Source of the DNA: Symsagittifera roscoffensis
Lineage: Eukaryota > Xenacoelomorpha > Acoela > Convolutidae
Assembly (NCBI RefSeq): GCF_963678635.1
Contig: NC_087070.1
Span: forward strand, 36,087,109-36,151,108
DNA: 64,000 nt
Reading direction: 5' to 3'
In this document: piece after piece, positions 1 through 11,424 of the stretch
Layout of the letters: each line of letters opens with the position of its first letter
How positions within the stretch are numbered: the first letter of the stretch is position 1
Notes under the pieces: model-generated
What the model saw: only the letters and a program-made list of their open reading frames with translations
Told to the model about the DNA's origin: nothing
Database searches by the model: none
Made by a program: the position numbers and the translations under genes

Positions 1-498
1 CAATTCCTGAGAACTCGGAGGTCTTTTGGATAGATCTGCTACCCTTCCTGATTGCCATGATGACAGATTTTTGACCGGATTCGAGACTCCGGAAGGAACT
101 TTGAAAAGATAAAGGACATGGATTTCAACAACTTTAAGCTTACCGGATTTCCTCGAACTGAGTTTAACTAACATCTAATTCATTTTTCAAAAGATGAGAA
201 GCTAGGATTTGAGGGAAAGGGTTCATCCATCTCCCATCGATTGGATGATTTTTATCGACTGAACAAACACAATAGTAATATAATAATTAAGTAGTAGCCC
301 TGATCTCGTGGTCTGCGAATAAATCAGTTATTTCTGTGCGGTTTGGCCGACAAACTCAAACAGTAATGATTCTGTCGACCTAATTATAATGCACCAACTA
401 TTGAACTGGATTTGGAAGAGATGGTAAAAAGAACCTGAAGCTTTGCTTAGGTGCTAGCCAGTCGTTGAAGAACCTAGCTTTATTTTCCGTCCATATGT
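1..498 (+). repeat. LTR remnant of a Gypsy element related to element 2
   Basis: From about base 200 this stretch can be followed by eye against the plus-strand LTR at 46998-47910. Shared blocks include GATGAGAAGCTAGGA, the AGTAGTAGCCCTG block and CCTAGCTTTATTTTCCGTC near the right end. It stops about 20 bases short of the expected LTR end and runs directly into satellite-type sequence. No internal region of this third element is present in the window. It is either a solo LTR cut by later events or a fragment of an element extending left of the window. Confidence 0.75.
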
Positions 499-499
499 T

Positions 500-860
500 T
501 ATGCAGCTCGATTAGATGATCAGGCGGCAACACACATATTTCTGATTGGATAAATGTTCGACGCATCTAGGTACGACAAAAGCGGGTCATTATGCAAACT
601 TATTATATAGTTTAGATATCCTGTCCCTATTTATTTCCCTGATTTTGACATTTTCGAAAAAAGCACTCACAGTCAAACATAGTCACATTCGCTTGTCCGA
701 AAATTAAATAATGCTGCAAAACTAAAGTTTTTGGTTGGCTAAAAGTTCAATGCAGCTCAATTGGAGGATCATGCACCAAAACACATGCTGCTGATTGATC
801 CAAAAATTGATGCATCTAGAAACAACACAAGCGCGTTTTTATGCAAATTTAGGGTGAAAA
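500..860 (-). repeat. Two satellite units in inverted orientation
   Basis: Two blocks (about 500-605 and 745-855) are reverse-complement copies of the unit that fills 26.7-36.6 kb. Shared landmarks are ATGCAGCTCGATTAGA, the GATGCATCTAG block and the ACACAAGCGCG stretch. No coding potential was seen. Confidence 0.75.
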
Positions 861-999
861 TTAACTTGATTGCAACTTTTTCTGCTCTTCATTTTTCTCT
901 TAGAGGAACAAACAAACAGATGATAACATTGAGAAGTTGAACAACGTTATCTGAATCTGCAAAACGTGAATAGACTATAATCCTATTTTCTTTTTTATT

Positions 1000-1799
1000 A
1001 CCATATATGAAAAAAGTAGACCTGTCAATATGGTGTACGTATCGTTGGAAAAGCTTCACACCTACTATGGTCAGCTAACGTTCACGCCCTTTTTTGCACA
1101 TTTGCAGAAACAATTTTTTTTCTGATATGCTTCTATATTCCTCATCCGAAAACCACCACAATCTTCATGATGGTAATTCGAAAAAAACTTTTAGGTGATT
1201 GATGTTAAAGATCCTTTATGTATGAGATAAAATTGTATAGTCAAAGGACTGTACCTTGCGTAAGGCCCTGAGATCAATCAATCCAAGATGATTCAACTTT
1301 TCAATTTTTGTTTTTCGCTGTCTAATGCTCAAAAAACTTTGACTTAGAACAAACGAGCTTTTTAACCTTGATAATGACCTCTGAGCTTTTTGTTCTTTAA
1401 GTTTAATTTTAGAAGATATTCGTTGCCTGTGAAATATTAAGAGCGAGGCAACAACAATTTTATTGAGGACAATTGATGTTCCTTACAATTCCATTAAGAA
1501 TGATATTGCAAAAATGGTTGAATGGGATACTTTGATTTCAACTGTCTTTTGGTTAGTTTTTTCTTCTGTCTCAACTTGTGTTCGAAATCATTGAGTAGAG
1601 TAATTTTTTGCACCCATACTTAAATATGTTGCTCGGAAAATAATTTGTGTTTTACATTTTGTTGTACTCAAATTAATTTAGTAGGTGAACCGTTCATATG
1701 CAATTGGAGATGTTTTTCGGAAATTTATTGACAATGTTCCCGTGGTTGAAACAATGCTATAATTTTCTGGTTTTTCTGAGCCTTACTTTTTTCTATACA
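1000..1799 (-). repeat. Interspersed repeat R1, minus orientation, cut by the LTR
   Basis: Read on the minus strand, this segment aligns by eye with 36815-37640. Landmarks in order are TATAGAAAAAAG, TTGTTTCAACCAC, CCGAGCA, ATTCAACCAT and GCAAGGTACAGTC. It ends abruptly at the first base of the left LTR. A partial copy also lies at 26003-26530. No intact protein can be read from it. Confidence 0.7.
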
Positions 1800-2682
1800 T
1801 GTAACATTCGCCCAAATACTACACAGCGACGGAGCGTAGAAAAAGTACCTATTAACGACTGGCAGGCGTCAGTTACCTTAATCCTACTCGTTTTTCACCG
1901 TCTCGACCTTGCCAGTTGATTTTCTGGTCTGTTTAGGGCTAAGTAAAAAGTTACTATTTTTAGGCCATCAGTCAAACGACTTTTGATCAGCTTTCATTTA
2001 CATGCGAACACAACCACATAGCTGAGTCTCGGATCCTCAGACTACGTGATTGTCATTAAAAACACGGCTCGAACAACCTATTTTAATATGTTTTTGTGTG
2101 ACAGTTCGATATTAAATCCATTGGAGATGGATTGACCCTTTCCTGTTTCTAGCTACTCATATTCTAAAATATCAAGTTACACCGGTGTTAAATTAAAGTT
2201 TCACGACATCCAAGTAGCTATATAGTTAGTTTTATACAGTCCCTTCACATAAACAGTCTCTGGGGGACCAAGCCTCCGCTCCCGTAATATTCCTGCGATA
2301 ACGCTCTTATCTCTTCTAATTTGCGTCCCGGGAGGGTTCCGTGGAATATTCCTTCCCCACCGAAGCTTCCTTCTCCACTAATATCTGCTGATAAGGGTCT
2401 TATCATGCGTTGCTGCCACGATAAGAGGCTTCGTATTCTCCATCTCTTGCACGACTGTTTTTCACAATATTTGTCGTTGTTCTGATTTTCTCAGCTTTTT
2501 TGGTCAAAATGGCCGTTTTTCGTATTTCTGAGAAATATCAACTTGAAAATCGAAATTTTAAAAATAGAAAATTTCAGAATACTTCGACCCTCCTTTCAAG
2601 CACTTTTTTGCTGTTAAGGCCTTTTCTCTCTGATTCGTGCTTCGTCGGAAGGTTGCGCTGTGCCATCTGGCAGAATGGCACA
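1800..2682 (-). repeat. 3' LTR of element 1
   Basis: It starts TGTAACATTCGCCC and ends GAATGGCACA as written on the plus strand. It matches the right LTR (25118-26002) over its full length with about ten substitutions and one 2-nt deletion near 1915. On the coding strand it reads TGTGCC...GTTACA, the TG...CA ends typical of LTRs. Confidence 0.95.
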
Positions 2683-2722
2683 TACTCCCCGGACAGTCCC
2701 CATCAATGTCCCTATTGATCGC
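2683..2722 (-). promoter_or_regulatory. Candidate polypurine tract region next to 3' LTR
   Basis: On the coding strand the bases just before the 3' LTR read GGGGACTGTCCGGGGAGTA, a G-rich run where the plus-strand primer should lie. It is not a pure purine tract, so the exact primer is uncertain. A similar segment occurs inside the element at 13249-13292. Confidence 0.5.
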
Positions 2723-3391
2723 ATAACACCGGGTTATCGTCAAGTAGTTATCCAGTTTTCTGTAATCAATCTTGCAAATCGCATAAGAAAATGAAATTTA
2801 TCTACCCCACCTCAACTCACTACGTGTTCACAAATGGCATCGTACTACATCTCACTGCCTTTCAACATTTTCACAAAATTTGCACCATGAGGAGTGTCCT
2901 AGATAAAAATTTCTTTTCTGACTACTTGCGTCGTCTTGCCATAAAACTTCTTTTCGCTCTTTGTGATTAAAAAGTTGGGACGTGGCACGGCCACGCACCC
3001 GTTAAAATTAACTTAACGTCACTCACCAAGTATAATCAGTTATTTATGCGGTCCTTTCAATATTAGAACTAAGAAACTCTGTGGCTAGGAAAATTATTGA
3101 GTTACCCACCCTTCTCGAGCGAGCTTACTGAATCTTACCATGTCGTCACACAGTGAAATTGTGTCCTACACAGGTTAAAAACTTTAATCGTGTTCAAATA
3201 GGTAAATATACTCACCTATGTTCTATATATACATAAATAAATAGTCATAACTAAAATTTCTTATTCAACAATTTAACAATTGTAACAATTTTCAAAGTTT
3301 GGTTTGACCAAACTAAATCAAATCAAAAAGTTTAACAAGTTCAATAATCAAAACTTGGTTGATTGGTTCAAGTTTTAGCACACAAAGACAA
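2723..3391 (-). other. 3' non-coding region of element 1
   Basis: About 670 bases of AT-rich sequence lie between the last long ORF and the LTR. I see no domain or conserved ORF, only short A/T runs and a TATATA-rich stretch near 3225. Confidence 0.6.
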
Positions 3392-4420
3392 TCAAGTTTT
3401 TTTTTCCTTCTCTTCTCTTCTTTGTTCATCTTCACCATCTTGATCTTCTCCATCTTGATCTTCAGCTTCGCTGTCTTCCAATACTTTCTCCAGCATGTCC
3501 ATGGAGTTGCGGGCCGTGCCCCAACTCTCCTGTTCCAACAGCCTCGGTTTGCAACAAGGTAGCAAGTCAACATTAACCTTTTGCTCCCGGTTCCTGCAAA
3601 AGCTGTTGTGAAGACACAGGCTCACGTTTCGTTCTAGGTCAGCTCTTAAGACCTCTTTCTTCTCATCTTCAGTTACACAAGGCGCTCCAGCTACTCGCTT
3701 CACCGCCGTGGTGACCGCGTTTCTGTGCGTCAGGAATGCTCTCTTATAGGCTCCTGGTCCTATATCTAGCTGGAAAGATTGATAGGCTTCCGTGTTCCTC
3801 GACATGTGACGCTTCGCGCGTTCATACATCCATGATGTCATCACTGCACGGAACCAAGGCATCAATCTTTGCCTTGACCATATTCTTTCAATGGCTTTAG
3901 GTATTCTCAGAACCTTGCAGGTGGTTCTGAAAAGATCCAATTCATGACTCATCTTCACGTTGCTCAGCTGTTCAGGAGTCGGCACGGCCGTCTCCTGTTC
4001 ACTTGTGTCCGCGTTAGCCTCCAGCCATCTCACTGCCAGCATGGCACTAACCACCACGATTGACACCTGTTGATTCTGATCCGGCAACCCCGTAGAGTAT
4101 AACTCCTCCACGTCCCATACTAGCATCAGATTCCCGCGTTTGGGGTACCACAACGTCTGCGCCAAGCAGTGGCAAGGATACTCCCCATGGGTTCTCACTA
4201 TGTTCCTTCGGGTCCGATACCCTGAGGCTCCCAGCAACGGTTCCACCTCCATCAGAATTCTATGTAAGTCGTCTTTCTCTTCTATGGTGGGGAATTCAGT
4301 GGGTAACGCTCCACTCGCTTTCTGCTTCTGGAACTCACTCACATTGCCTTCGTTTAATCTCAGAAACTCTTCACCCACTACGTCTTGCAACTCGCCTTCA
4401 GATCTTCGCCAATAAATCAT
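3392..4420 (-). pseudogene. C-terminal part of the element 1 post-integrase ORF
   Basis: This 342-codon frame overlaps the preceding 1000-codon frame by 23 nt in another phase, so it is most likely the same protein after a frameshift near 4400. The middle is rich in Trp, Arg and Leu. The end is strongly acidic, with two copies of DQDGED followed by a Lys/Arg/Glu tail. No signal peptide, membrane segment or familiar catalytic motif is visible, so it does not look like an envelope protein. I do not recognise the family. A separate gene is possible but less likely, because other junctions in this element show the same frame-slip pattern. Confidence 0.6.
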
Positions 4421-7400
4421 ATGACCTCTCCGACATTCTGGCCAAACTTACGCACTTTGGCACAGAGAAAAGTTGGTCAATCAACACCTGCTGTGTCCTT
4501 GCATCCATCACCACCATCTGTGTAGGATATCTACTACTGCAATATGGTGCGGAGTTTGAACCCACCAGATATTTTGAACCAGTCGGTTTATGATAGGCCT
4601 CACTATCTTTCAGATTCATCTCGTTCTCCAGAGCTTCTCTCCAGCCTCCGATCTTCTGCTCCGTTTGCAATGCTCCAGGGAATACTTCCACGCTGAGGGA
4701 CGTCACTAGCTCATGGGCACGCTCCAGGCGCTCAAGCGATTCAATCGAACTCGTCATGCTACAAAATCCCAAGGCTGTGATCAAATTTACATCCGTCACC
4801 CCATGACAGTCCGCGACCAACTCCATACCACTCTTATCCGACATGCTCAATCTTCCGTACAATCGTGCCAGTTGCCGATGCTGCTCGCTCAGCGTAACTA
4901 GGCAGTGTCCCAGGTTACAAACATGTCCTTCCATCCCACTATGTTGAGCCAAGCATGTGCCTTGCGTCAACCAATTGCTCGATGGACCTTCCTCGGACAG
5001 CTCCGTGGATGGGTTGCTCTTCCGCTTCGTCAGCCTCATGACCAGCAGATGATTTATCATGGCCAGATCATGCAAACTCGCGTCATCATCTAGGTCTAAC
5101 GTGATATCCGCCGTCATGTCCCAGCTTAAACCGGCGTTAGGATGAGGACACCAAGAAGGCTTCATGAGTTCCCATATCGTCACTAGACTGGTTTTCAAGG
5201 GACCGTCCCAAGAACCACAATCAAAACTCACTTGCCCCTTTAGCTCGGGAACCGAGGGTTCGACCACTCGTTCTTCCAAGATAATTCCCAGCTTGGGTTG
5301 TTCCACCATCAGCATCCCAGTCTCTTTAATACGTTCAACCCAGAAATTGAGTACTATGACTTGCTCATAGTCGAAGTACGCTTCCCTGGCTTCTTCATTC
5401 ACGAAGGGATTATACGCCATCCCCGGTATGCCAGACACATATTGGAACGACTTCAGTTTCCCTAGTGTTGCAACCTCTTTTTGTCCTTTGACTGCTTCAA
5501 TCAACTCCCGGCTCACTTTCAATTCTTTGTTGGAATATCTTCTCACCTCTTCCAACTTGCGATAGCTCTCCATGTCATTCGACTCCTTGTTTGGTACAGT
5601 CAACGGCATGTCCTGATACAGTTCCAGGAGTGCCCTAAGGAAGTTCCTTTCGCAATCAACTCCCTTTTGCCGAATGATCTTTATACATTCTCCCAAAACA
5701 GGAGGGGGGATACGATCCACCACGAACCTGACAAAGCAAAGGGCATCCTTACGCTTAGCCCATGCTATCGCAGAATCGTCTTTTGAAATCAACGCTCGCA
5801 GAGCTTCCATCAACTCCAGCTCCTGTTCCCTTGATTTCGAATCATTAATGGCTTCATACTCCGCCTTCTTGATGCCCATCAGGCACCAAGCCAACCGTAC
5901 TTGCAGATCAGTTCTCATGCAAGGATGAGCCAGGTATGCTGCCACCGTAGCAGGTGCATGCATCGATTCGTCGAAGTATCTCTGGAGGGCCGCCCTCCAG
6001 GAGATTTCTAGTAGCCATTCCAATCCAATTTCGTTCGCTTCAGAGGACATTACCGTGCCGTATTCTTGTCGATTTAAGTTTGAATTCTCCGTCAGCTCTT
6101 TCAGATATTCCTGCATGGCTCGCTTCTCGCTCCAAGCCATCAGGTGCCCTCTCGCTGAGTTTCTCGCTTTCAACATCTCCACATAACCTCCTGTTGGATC
6201 TCCCATGTGGACTGATTCCGGCACAGTGACTCGACTGTACTCGACCACGTCGAGTTGTCCTTCCAGCTTCAGCTTGGCTATGTTGGTCCGCGAAGGCCTG
6301 TAATCTTCAAGTCCTCCAGATCCACACTGACTGATGATCTCCATCTCTAATTTAGTGTCTGCCAGGGTTCGTGCTGTTTTCTTTGATCTTACGGCAGTCG
6401 TGGTCAGACCTGCCAAGAGCATAGGGGGTATCAGATTCTCTTTTTCTCCCCCTGTCAGCGGTGCACTATCTCCTTGCCCGCTCTCGCATGAACGACCTGC
6501 GCTTGTTAGAGAGGTCACCACTGCGCTGGCTCTCGACTTCACCACTCTCGGGTTCATGGCTCGACTTCCTGTTTTCCTTTGTAGTCGCTTCAGCCCCTTC
6601 CTGGCTCGTCTGACAGGTAATTTCTTTGCAACCTGCTGATCATCGGCACTGTCTTCTGTTACTGACTCGGTCAGAACATCCGACTCCATGGAGTTCACTA
6701 TTTTCTCCAAGACCTCACGCATGATGGGTTGGTTCAATCCCACCTTCATTATGGACTGCGTCCCATATCGTCGTATCACGTCCCATGATCTTTCCATGAA
6801 ATTCACTCGGCTCCAGGTTGTCCCTGTCTTGCCTTCTAACTCACTTTGATATCTCTCCCATTCTTCTTCCGGCAGCGTGCTCAGGAAGGATACCCTCATT
6901 GATTCTTCGATTTTTCTCCTCCTTGGTGACTCATTGAGCAATTTCTGCAGATCCCTGCTTCGGCATTCTCTCGCCTGGCTTATTGGGTCTATCGGGGATA
7001 AGTCGGCCGACGCCTCCTTTGTAGGGGACATGAAAGACGATGGCTTCATTAGCAACAGACTCCCATCGACTTCCCCATCGTCGTCTTCACTAAACCGGTA
7101 TTCTAACAAGTCTCTCTCCAACGCTCCCAGATCTGTCTCACCCGGTTTTCCCGTCTTTCCCTCGATGTCGTCGTCGTCATCGTCCTGATCCATCAATTCA
7201 TCATCACCTGCATCAGGTTTCGGCCTGGGTCCTGAAGGTCCTTGTTGTGAGTCTATGCCCGAGTCCGGCCGAGCCGGTACGGTCATGTCACCTGCGTGAT
7301 AAAACAACTCATCATTCACCAGGAATTCTACGGACTCCTCGCCATGTGGTGCCAGGTCCTCTACTGTTATATACGAGCCTCCTCTGCTCTCCTTTGCCAC
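4398..7400 (-). pseudogene. Large unknown protein segment of element 1
   Basis: One thousand codons are open. The segment directly follows an in-frame TAA at 7401-7403 and would begin with GTG, so it is better read as a continuation of the upstream frame than as a gene with its own start. The first ~120 residues are acidic and low in complexity (QDDDDDDIEG). A basic stretch near residues 260-290 (RRARKGLKRLQRKTGSR) could be a nuclear or nucleic-acid-binding region. The remainder is predicted helical by eye, with many Glu, Leu and Arg. No RT, helicase, protease or membrane motif was found. Function unknown. Confidence 0.6.
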
Positions 7401-7940
7401 TTACAGCATCACCACTTTCACTTCTCCTGGCCACTTCAGTCTTGACAAGTCATCCGTGGGAGAATACACTTCGTTCCACATTTCGGCCGAGACCTCTGGT
7501 CTCCTGGAAGGTAGTGCCTTGATCTTCTTTCTACTCCAAGCATCAGGAAATGAGAAGTCAAACGTGTGCGCGGCTGCAACATTCCAGCCGATGAAGCGCG
7601 ACTCCATCCCTTCACTCCACTTCAACATTCTCTTCTCTGCGTCGCGAGCTGCTCCGATGCGAGGGGCAATGATGGGAGATGTGACTCCCAATAACATCCT
7701 CCTTATCGGTGGATATCGAGGGCATTGGTCCGGCAGCGGCCTGGACCCGGAAAGCCACGCTTGCTGGTTCTCTTTAGCGTGTGCATAGGCTTCTGGTAAG
7801 AGTGGCATTCCCATGGCCGCTCCCGTATCCTTCACTACTGGTCTTAAGTTCCAAAGCTTCGGGTTGAACTGGATGTGAGAAAGTTCCTCACGGCCCATTC
7901 GGCACTTGAAGTGGTTGTCTTCCGAACAGCCTATCGTCAC
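7401..7940 (-). pseudogene. Unknown protein segment of element 1 (179 codons)
   Basis: This frame overlaps the 398-codon frame upstream by about 50 nt in another phase. It ends at a TAA that is followed in the same frame by the 1000-codon ORF. It therefore looks like one stretch of a long protein, entered by a frameshift and left by a nonsense mutation. It contains several Trp and Pro residues and no domain I recognise. Confidence 0.55.
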
Positions 7941-9084
7941 TTGCCAGCCCTCTCAACTCCCTCTGTTCTACCCAGTTCAGTACGGAACAGTCCACGACTG
8001 AGACCAGGTTGACGTATAACACCGAATTCCTGTATGCCTCGACTTGCACGTCCGGGAACACGAAAGACATCACCGGTCCATACACCACCGTGACGAATTC
8101 CCGCAGTCCGTGAATCAGAGCCAACGGATCGATCCGCATCATGACTGCCAAATCTGTCAGCAAGGGCATGCCACAATATTGCTTGCACTCACTCGCATCC
8201 GTCGCCACCTTATCTTCTCCCGTGACGCTTCTGTTCTGCTGTAAAAGATATTGGAGCAGGAGAGTCCTCCAGTCTTTCATCTTCTTGAGCGAGGCGGTTT
8301 CCAACTGTGCATTGAACTCACGACTGGGTCCCTGTAGTTGTTCAGGGTAACGTAACAGCACAAGCAAATCACCCAGTCGACCGTAGGTCATGGCAATCAG
8401 GGTCAGGAGTCCATCCAATCTCAAATCTGCCAACGCTTGGGTGAAGAGATTCGCCGGCCCCTTCACGAAATTTTCGTGACCAAATGTCACGTATAAGGCT
8501 AACACCAGGCCAATCGATAACTTGCTGATGTCTCTGACAAAACTCGCGATCAAGTTTCGGGATGCCCTAGGATAGCACGTCGACAGGAAGGATGGCGTCC
8601 ATCCCACTCCCATTCCACCCAAGATAGCATCCAATCGTTCGTACTGTGCCCTCGTGGCTAGCACGTCAGCTTGGAACTTGTCCAGTGACATCGTGTTTAC
8701 GTCCTGCATCAGCTTCAACATCATGCCCCCAGCTAACTCCCGGGCATCAAACAAATTTTTCAGATACACATGTATCTCCTTTATCACTGCCGGCGCATGC
8801 TCGAACGCGTCCTCACCCAAGGTGCACAGCCTTGGTGACAAGTACAACCATACGTTATTGTGCGGCTTCGTGCGCAAAGCCATTGCCATGAGATCTTCTT
8901 CCGCTGATGTCATGTTCTTCCTGACTATCCTGCCCTGCTCATTCTCGGCATGATCCATCTGTCTGAACCAGAGATCATCAGCCACCTGTTGTACTAACAG
9001 ATGATCGTCGTCCACCCCTGGTCTTAGTTTCAGCAATCTGGCAAAGTTGAACAGCTCCAACCCCAGAACTTCGTCTAGCACCAA
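7888..9084 (-). pseudogene. Unknown helical protein segment of element 1 (398 codons)
   Basis: The frame would begin with a TTG codon and overlaps the upstream SGNH-like frame by 10 nt, so its true start is probably upstream across a frameshift. The sequence is rich in Leu, Ala, Asp and Arg and reads like an all-helical globular protein. The stretch around residues 190-250 is hydrophobic (LVLALYVTFG) but broken by charges, so I do not call it a membrane segment. No known family was recognised. Confidence 0.55.
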
Positions 9085-10124
9085 CCGAGTTGTGCTACAA
9101 TCTCTGAGCCCTTCGAAATGTCATTCGAAACGTCAGCCCAAACGGCGGGAAGCTCAGATCGGGACGGGTAGTAATTGTCTGGGTCTACTACTCTGTTCGG
9201 AGCAGGAATTATCACGTTGAACCTCCCCTCTGCTATCGTCGTAACCATTGTGTATACAAACTGAAGGGGTTCTGGCAATGCAGCGTACCCTGGTGACAAC
9301 ACAAAGACCACCTTCACCACATTATGGGTGAAACGTTGTTTTGCTGCTGCTTCTACCTCAGCCATTGCCGAGAGCAATGTCATTATCGCCTCCCCCATGA
9401 CCTCGTTGCTCGGGATCGACCCATCCGTCAGACGTGACAATAAGCCCCTGCTTTGCAGATGATCATTTGAGCCTGCAACCACTATCACCTGCGGCTCCAT
9501 ACTGACTACCCTTCGTACACTTATCATCATGCCGATTGCCTGTCCCCAATCCAATTTAGGTGCCGTGAAGAAAATCACGTCGGGCCAAAAGAGAGAACGG
9601 GGCGTATAGAGATAATCGGAACTGGCTACGATCAGATACTTTGCAGCTTTCATCTCTAAGGGATCGTAAGCTGCGAACAGGCCGTCGTCTATTGGGGCCT
9701 TCAATTTCCCATATCTCTGGTCATCTCCATCTACCGTGGTCGTTCGGGGGTAGTCCCTTGAATACTCACCAGGCGTCTGACCAGGTGGTTTAGCGAACTG
9801 CCTGTATATCTTGTGATGCTTGTTGTTGGGCTTGTTCTCTACCTGAAACTTGCCTCTTCGAGCAGGTGGCGTCAATTCTCGGGCTCTCTGTCGGACGTCC
9901 GTAAGGGACCGCGTGATCAAGGGTCCAAAGGTATTGTCCTGAGGCAACCCGTTCAAGTCTGCATGTCGGAGCATAGTCGTAGAGCTGAACTGCTCCTGCT
10001 CTGCCAGCAGCCAATCCACACCTGATATCCGATATAGTCGCGACACCGTGGGACTTTCTCCGCCAATCATTCTCATCGCGTCCTCCCGACACGTCAGGGT
10101 ATTCATGTTCAATTTCGTGGACAT
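9075..10124 (-). pseudogene. Second SGNH-like domain, probably inactive
   Basis: A 349-codon frame in the post-integrase region. About 170 residues in, it reads YLIVASSDYLY, which resembles the strand and Ser turn of an SGNH hydrolase. Farther on come VIVVAGSNDHL, matching the G-x-N-D block III, and VVKVVFVLSPGY, a typical core strand. Where block V (D-x-x-H) is expected the protein reads VVDPDNYYPSRSELP, with the Asp but no His. It would then be an SGNH-like fold that lost its catalytic triad, perhaps a binding module. The call rests on motif order only; an unrelated Rossmann-like protein is the alternative. It overlaps the upstream frame by 16 nt in another phase. Confidence 0.5.
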
Positions 10125-10633
10125 GTCTGTCTTGTACTGTCCCCAATGACTCGGGTCTGATCGGTTCCAAAGCAGCAGGCTGCCTGGTTAACTCCCTCCG
10201 CAGGCACGGCGCTCGTAGACGGTCCTGCTGCTGAAGCAGGGTTTGCCGTGGCGGGCGGATCGTTCCTCCTAGACACGGTCTGGGAGTTATTTCTGTTCTG
10301 AACCACTGATCTACCGAGTCGGCTTTCAAGCGGTTGTGTTCTGGGAGGAGGAGCAGTCCCTAGCCTCTCTCTCACGTTTGAGCTCGGAGCGGTGGGTGCG
10401 GCTACAGCCGTCTCCATTGCCAAGGGCCCTAGGCGGTTGACGAGGGATTCGGGCACGCTTGCCCTTATTCTACTTCCTCCAGTCGTTGAGTTGGTCCGAG
10501 CCAGAGAACTGGTCGCCCTCGACTCCTGCTCCATTTCCCTCAACTGCGTCTGAAATACATCATTCATCCAGTGTCTGCCTCGTTGGGTGTTGAAATGTAT
10601 CCCATCTCTGGTAAGCGCAATATGATCAATCAT
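10109..10633 (-). pseudogene. SGNH hydrolase C-terminal block and low-complexity linker
   Basis: The first 35 residues hold TRDGIHFNTQRG, the D-x-x-H block V of SGNH/GDSL hydrolases, followed by a helix. Just upstream, in the same frame, is an in-frame TAA at 10646-10648, so the visible ATG at 10633 is probably internal. The remaining ~140 residues are a Ser/Thr/Pro/Arg-rich linker without structure. Blocks I-III lie in the neighbouring frame at 10822-11334; the bases between (10634-10821) read as plausible SGNH sequence in shifted phase, including a VVLCTIP core strand. The catalytic domain is thus present but interrupted. Confidence 0.75.
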
Positions 10634-10821
10634 GCGCAGCGTGTTTTAGAGATCCAGAAGTCGCAACTCGCCAGGGTTGCTTCTCACCAGATTACGGATC
10701 ATTTCGTTCCACCGTGTCACGTTGCCGTTCATGAAATCTGCCACTGTGGTGCCCATCAGCGGGTTTTGTGGTATCGTGCACAGCACCACAAACCTGGGCC
10801 TGTACTTCTCCTTCAGTTCAT

Positions 10822-11334
10822 TCAGGAGGCATACCAGCAGAGGATCCCACTTGCACTCGAGACGTAGTTAGTTCCTAGCATTATCACCAACGTATCCAGG
10901 TGATCCTCGCTTTGGAATGCCATCATCTTGATGACCTGAGCCACTGAAGCTCCTCCAAAGGACAGAGTGGTTGTCTGACCATAGACGAAGATCTCATTCA
11001 GATCCCTCACCAAACTGTCTCCTATGATCAGGTGGCGACTCCCTGGGGGAATCACCTGGTCGCTAGTAGCGGGGTTCCAGCTCATGTCATTCAGGCAGGC
11101 TCGAGGATGCTCCGCAGCTACTTGCGTGAACTGGTGCCGTGTCATCAGATTCTTCCTAATATCTACCACGCGGGACTTTTGATAGATTCTGCCATGCGCA
11201 GTCCCTGAGGGCACTATCGTGTGGGGTGCTCGCTCCGAGCTATTAGATGACTGATCACGACGCTGGGAAGGAACGATCCTACCCAATGTCCGTCCAGTGG
11301 TTCGGCTGATCTCATCCATCGTTGCTCTGGCCAC
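10822..11334 (-). pseudogene. SGNH/GDSL hydrolase domain, blocks I-III
   Basis: Residues 100-156 carry the SGNH signature in order: HLIIGDSLVRDL (block I, nucleophile Ser), SFGGASV (block II Gly) and IMLGTNYV (block III Asn). Family members hydrolyse esters or acetyl groups on lipids or glycans. SGNH domains are known in ORF1 of some CR1/L2-type LINEs but are not standard in Ty3/Gypsy. The frame starts at a GTG and is open upstream to the TAG at 11425-11427, the stop of the 262-codon ORF, so both belong to one reading frame. A frameshift near 10870 moves the rest of the domain into another phase. Confidence 0.8.
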
Positions 11335-11424
11335 TTGGTTGAACGATTCTTGGAACTGAGGAGCGAGGTAAGTGTCAGAAGGGTCTGTTATCGTGAACCT
11401 TTGACTAGAAGCAGACAGTCGTGT

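Noticed and set aside
1698-1919. 73-codon ORF
   Set aside because: It spans the junction between R1 and the LTR, so it cannot be an ancestral gene.
2500-2718. ORF also present at 25820-26020
   Set aside because: It lies inside the two LTRs and crosses the LTR edge with different ends in each copy, so it is not a conserved gene.
4140-8953. Plus-strand ORFs of 60-110 codons inside element 1
   Set aside because: They are shadows of the minus-strand coding frames, with no domain of their own.
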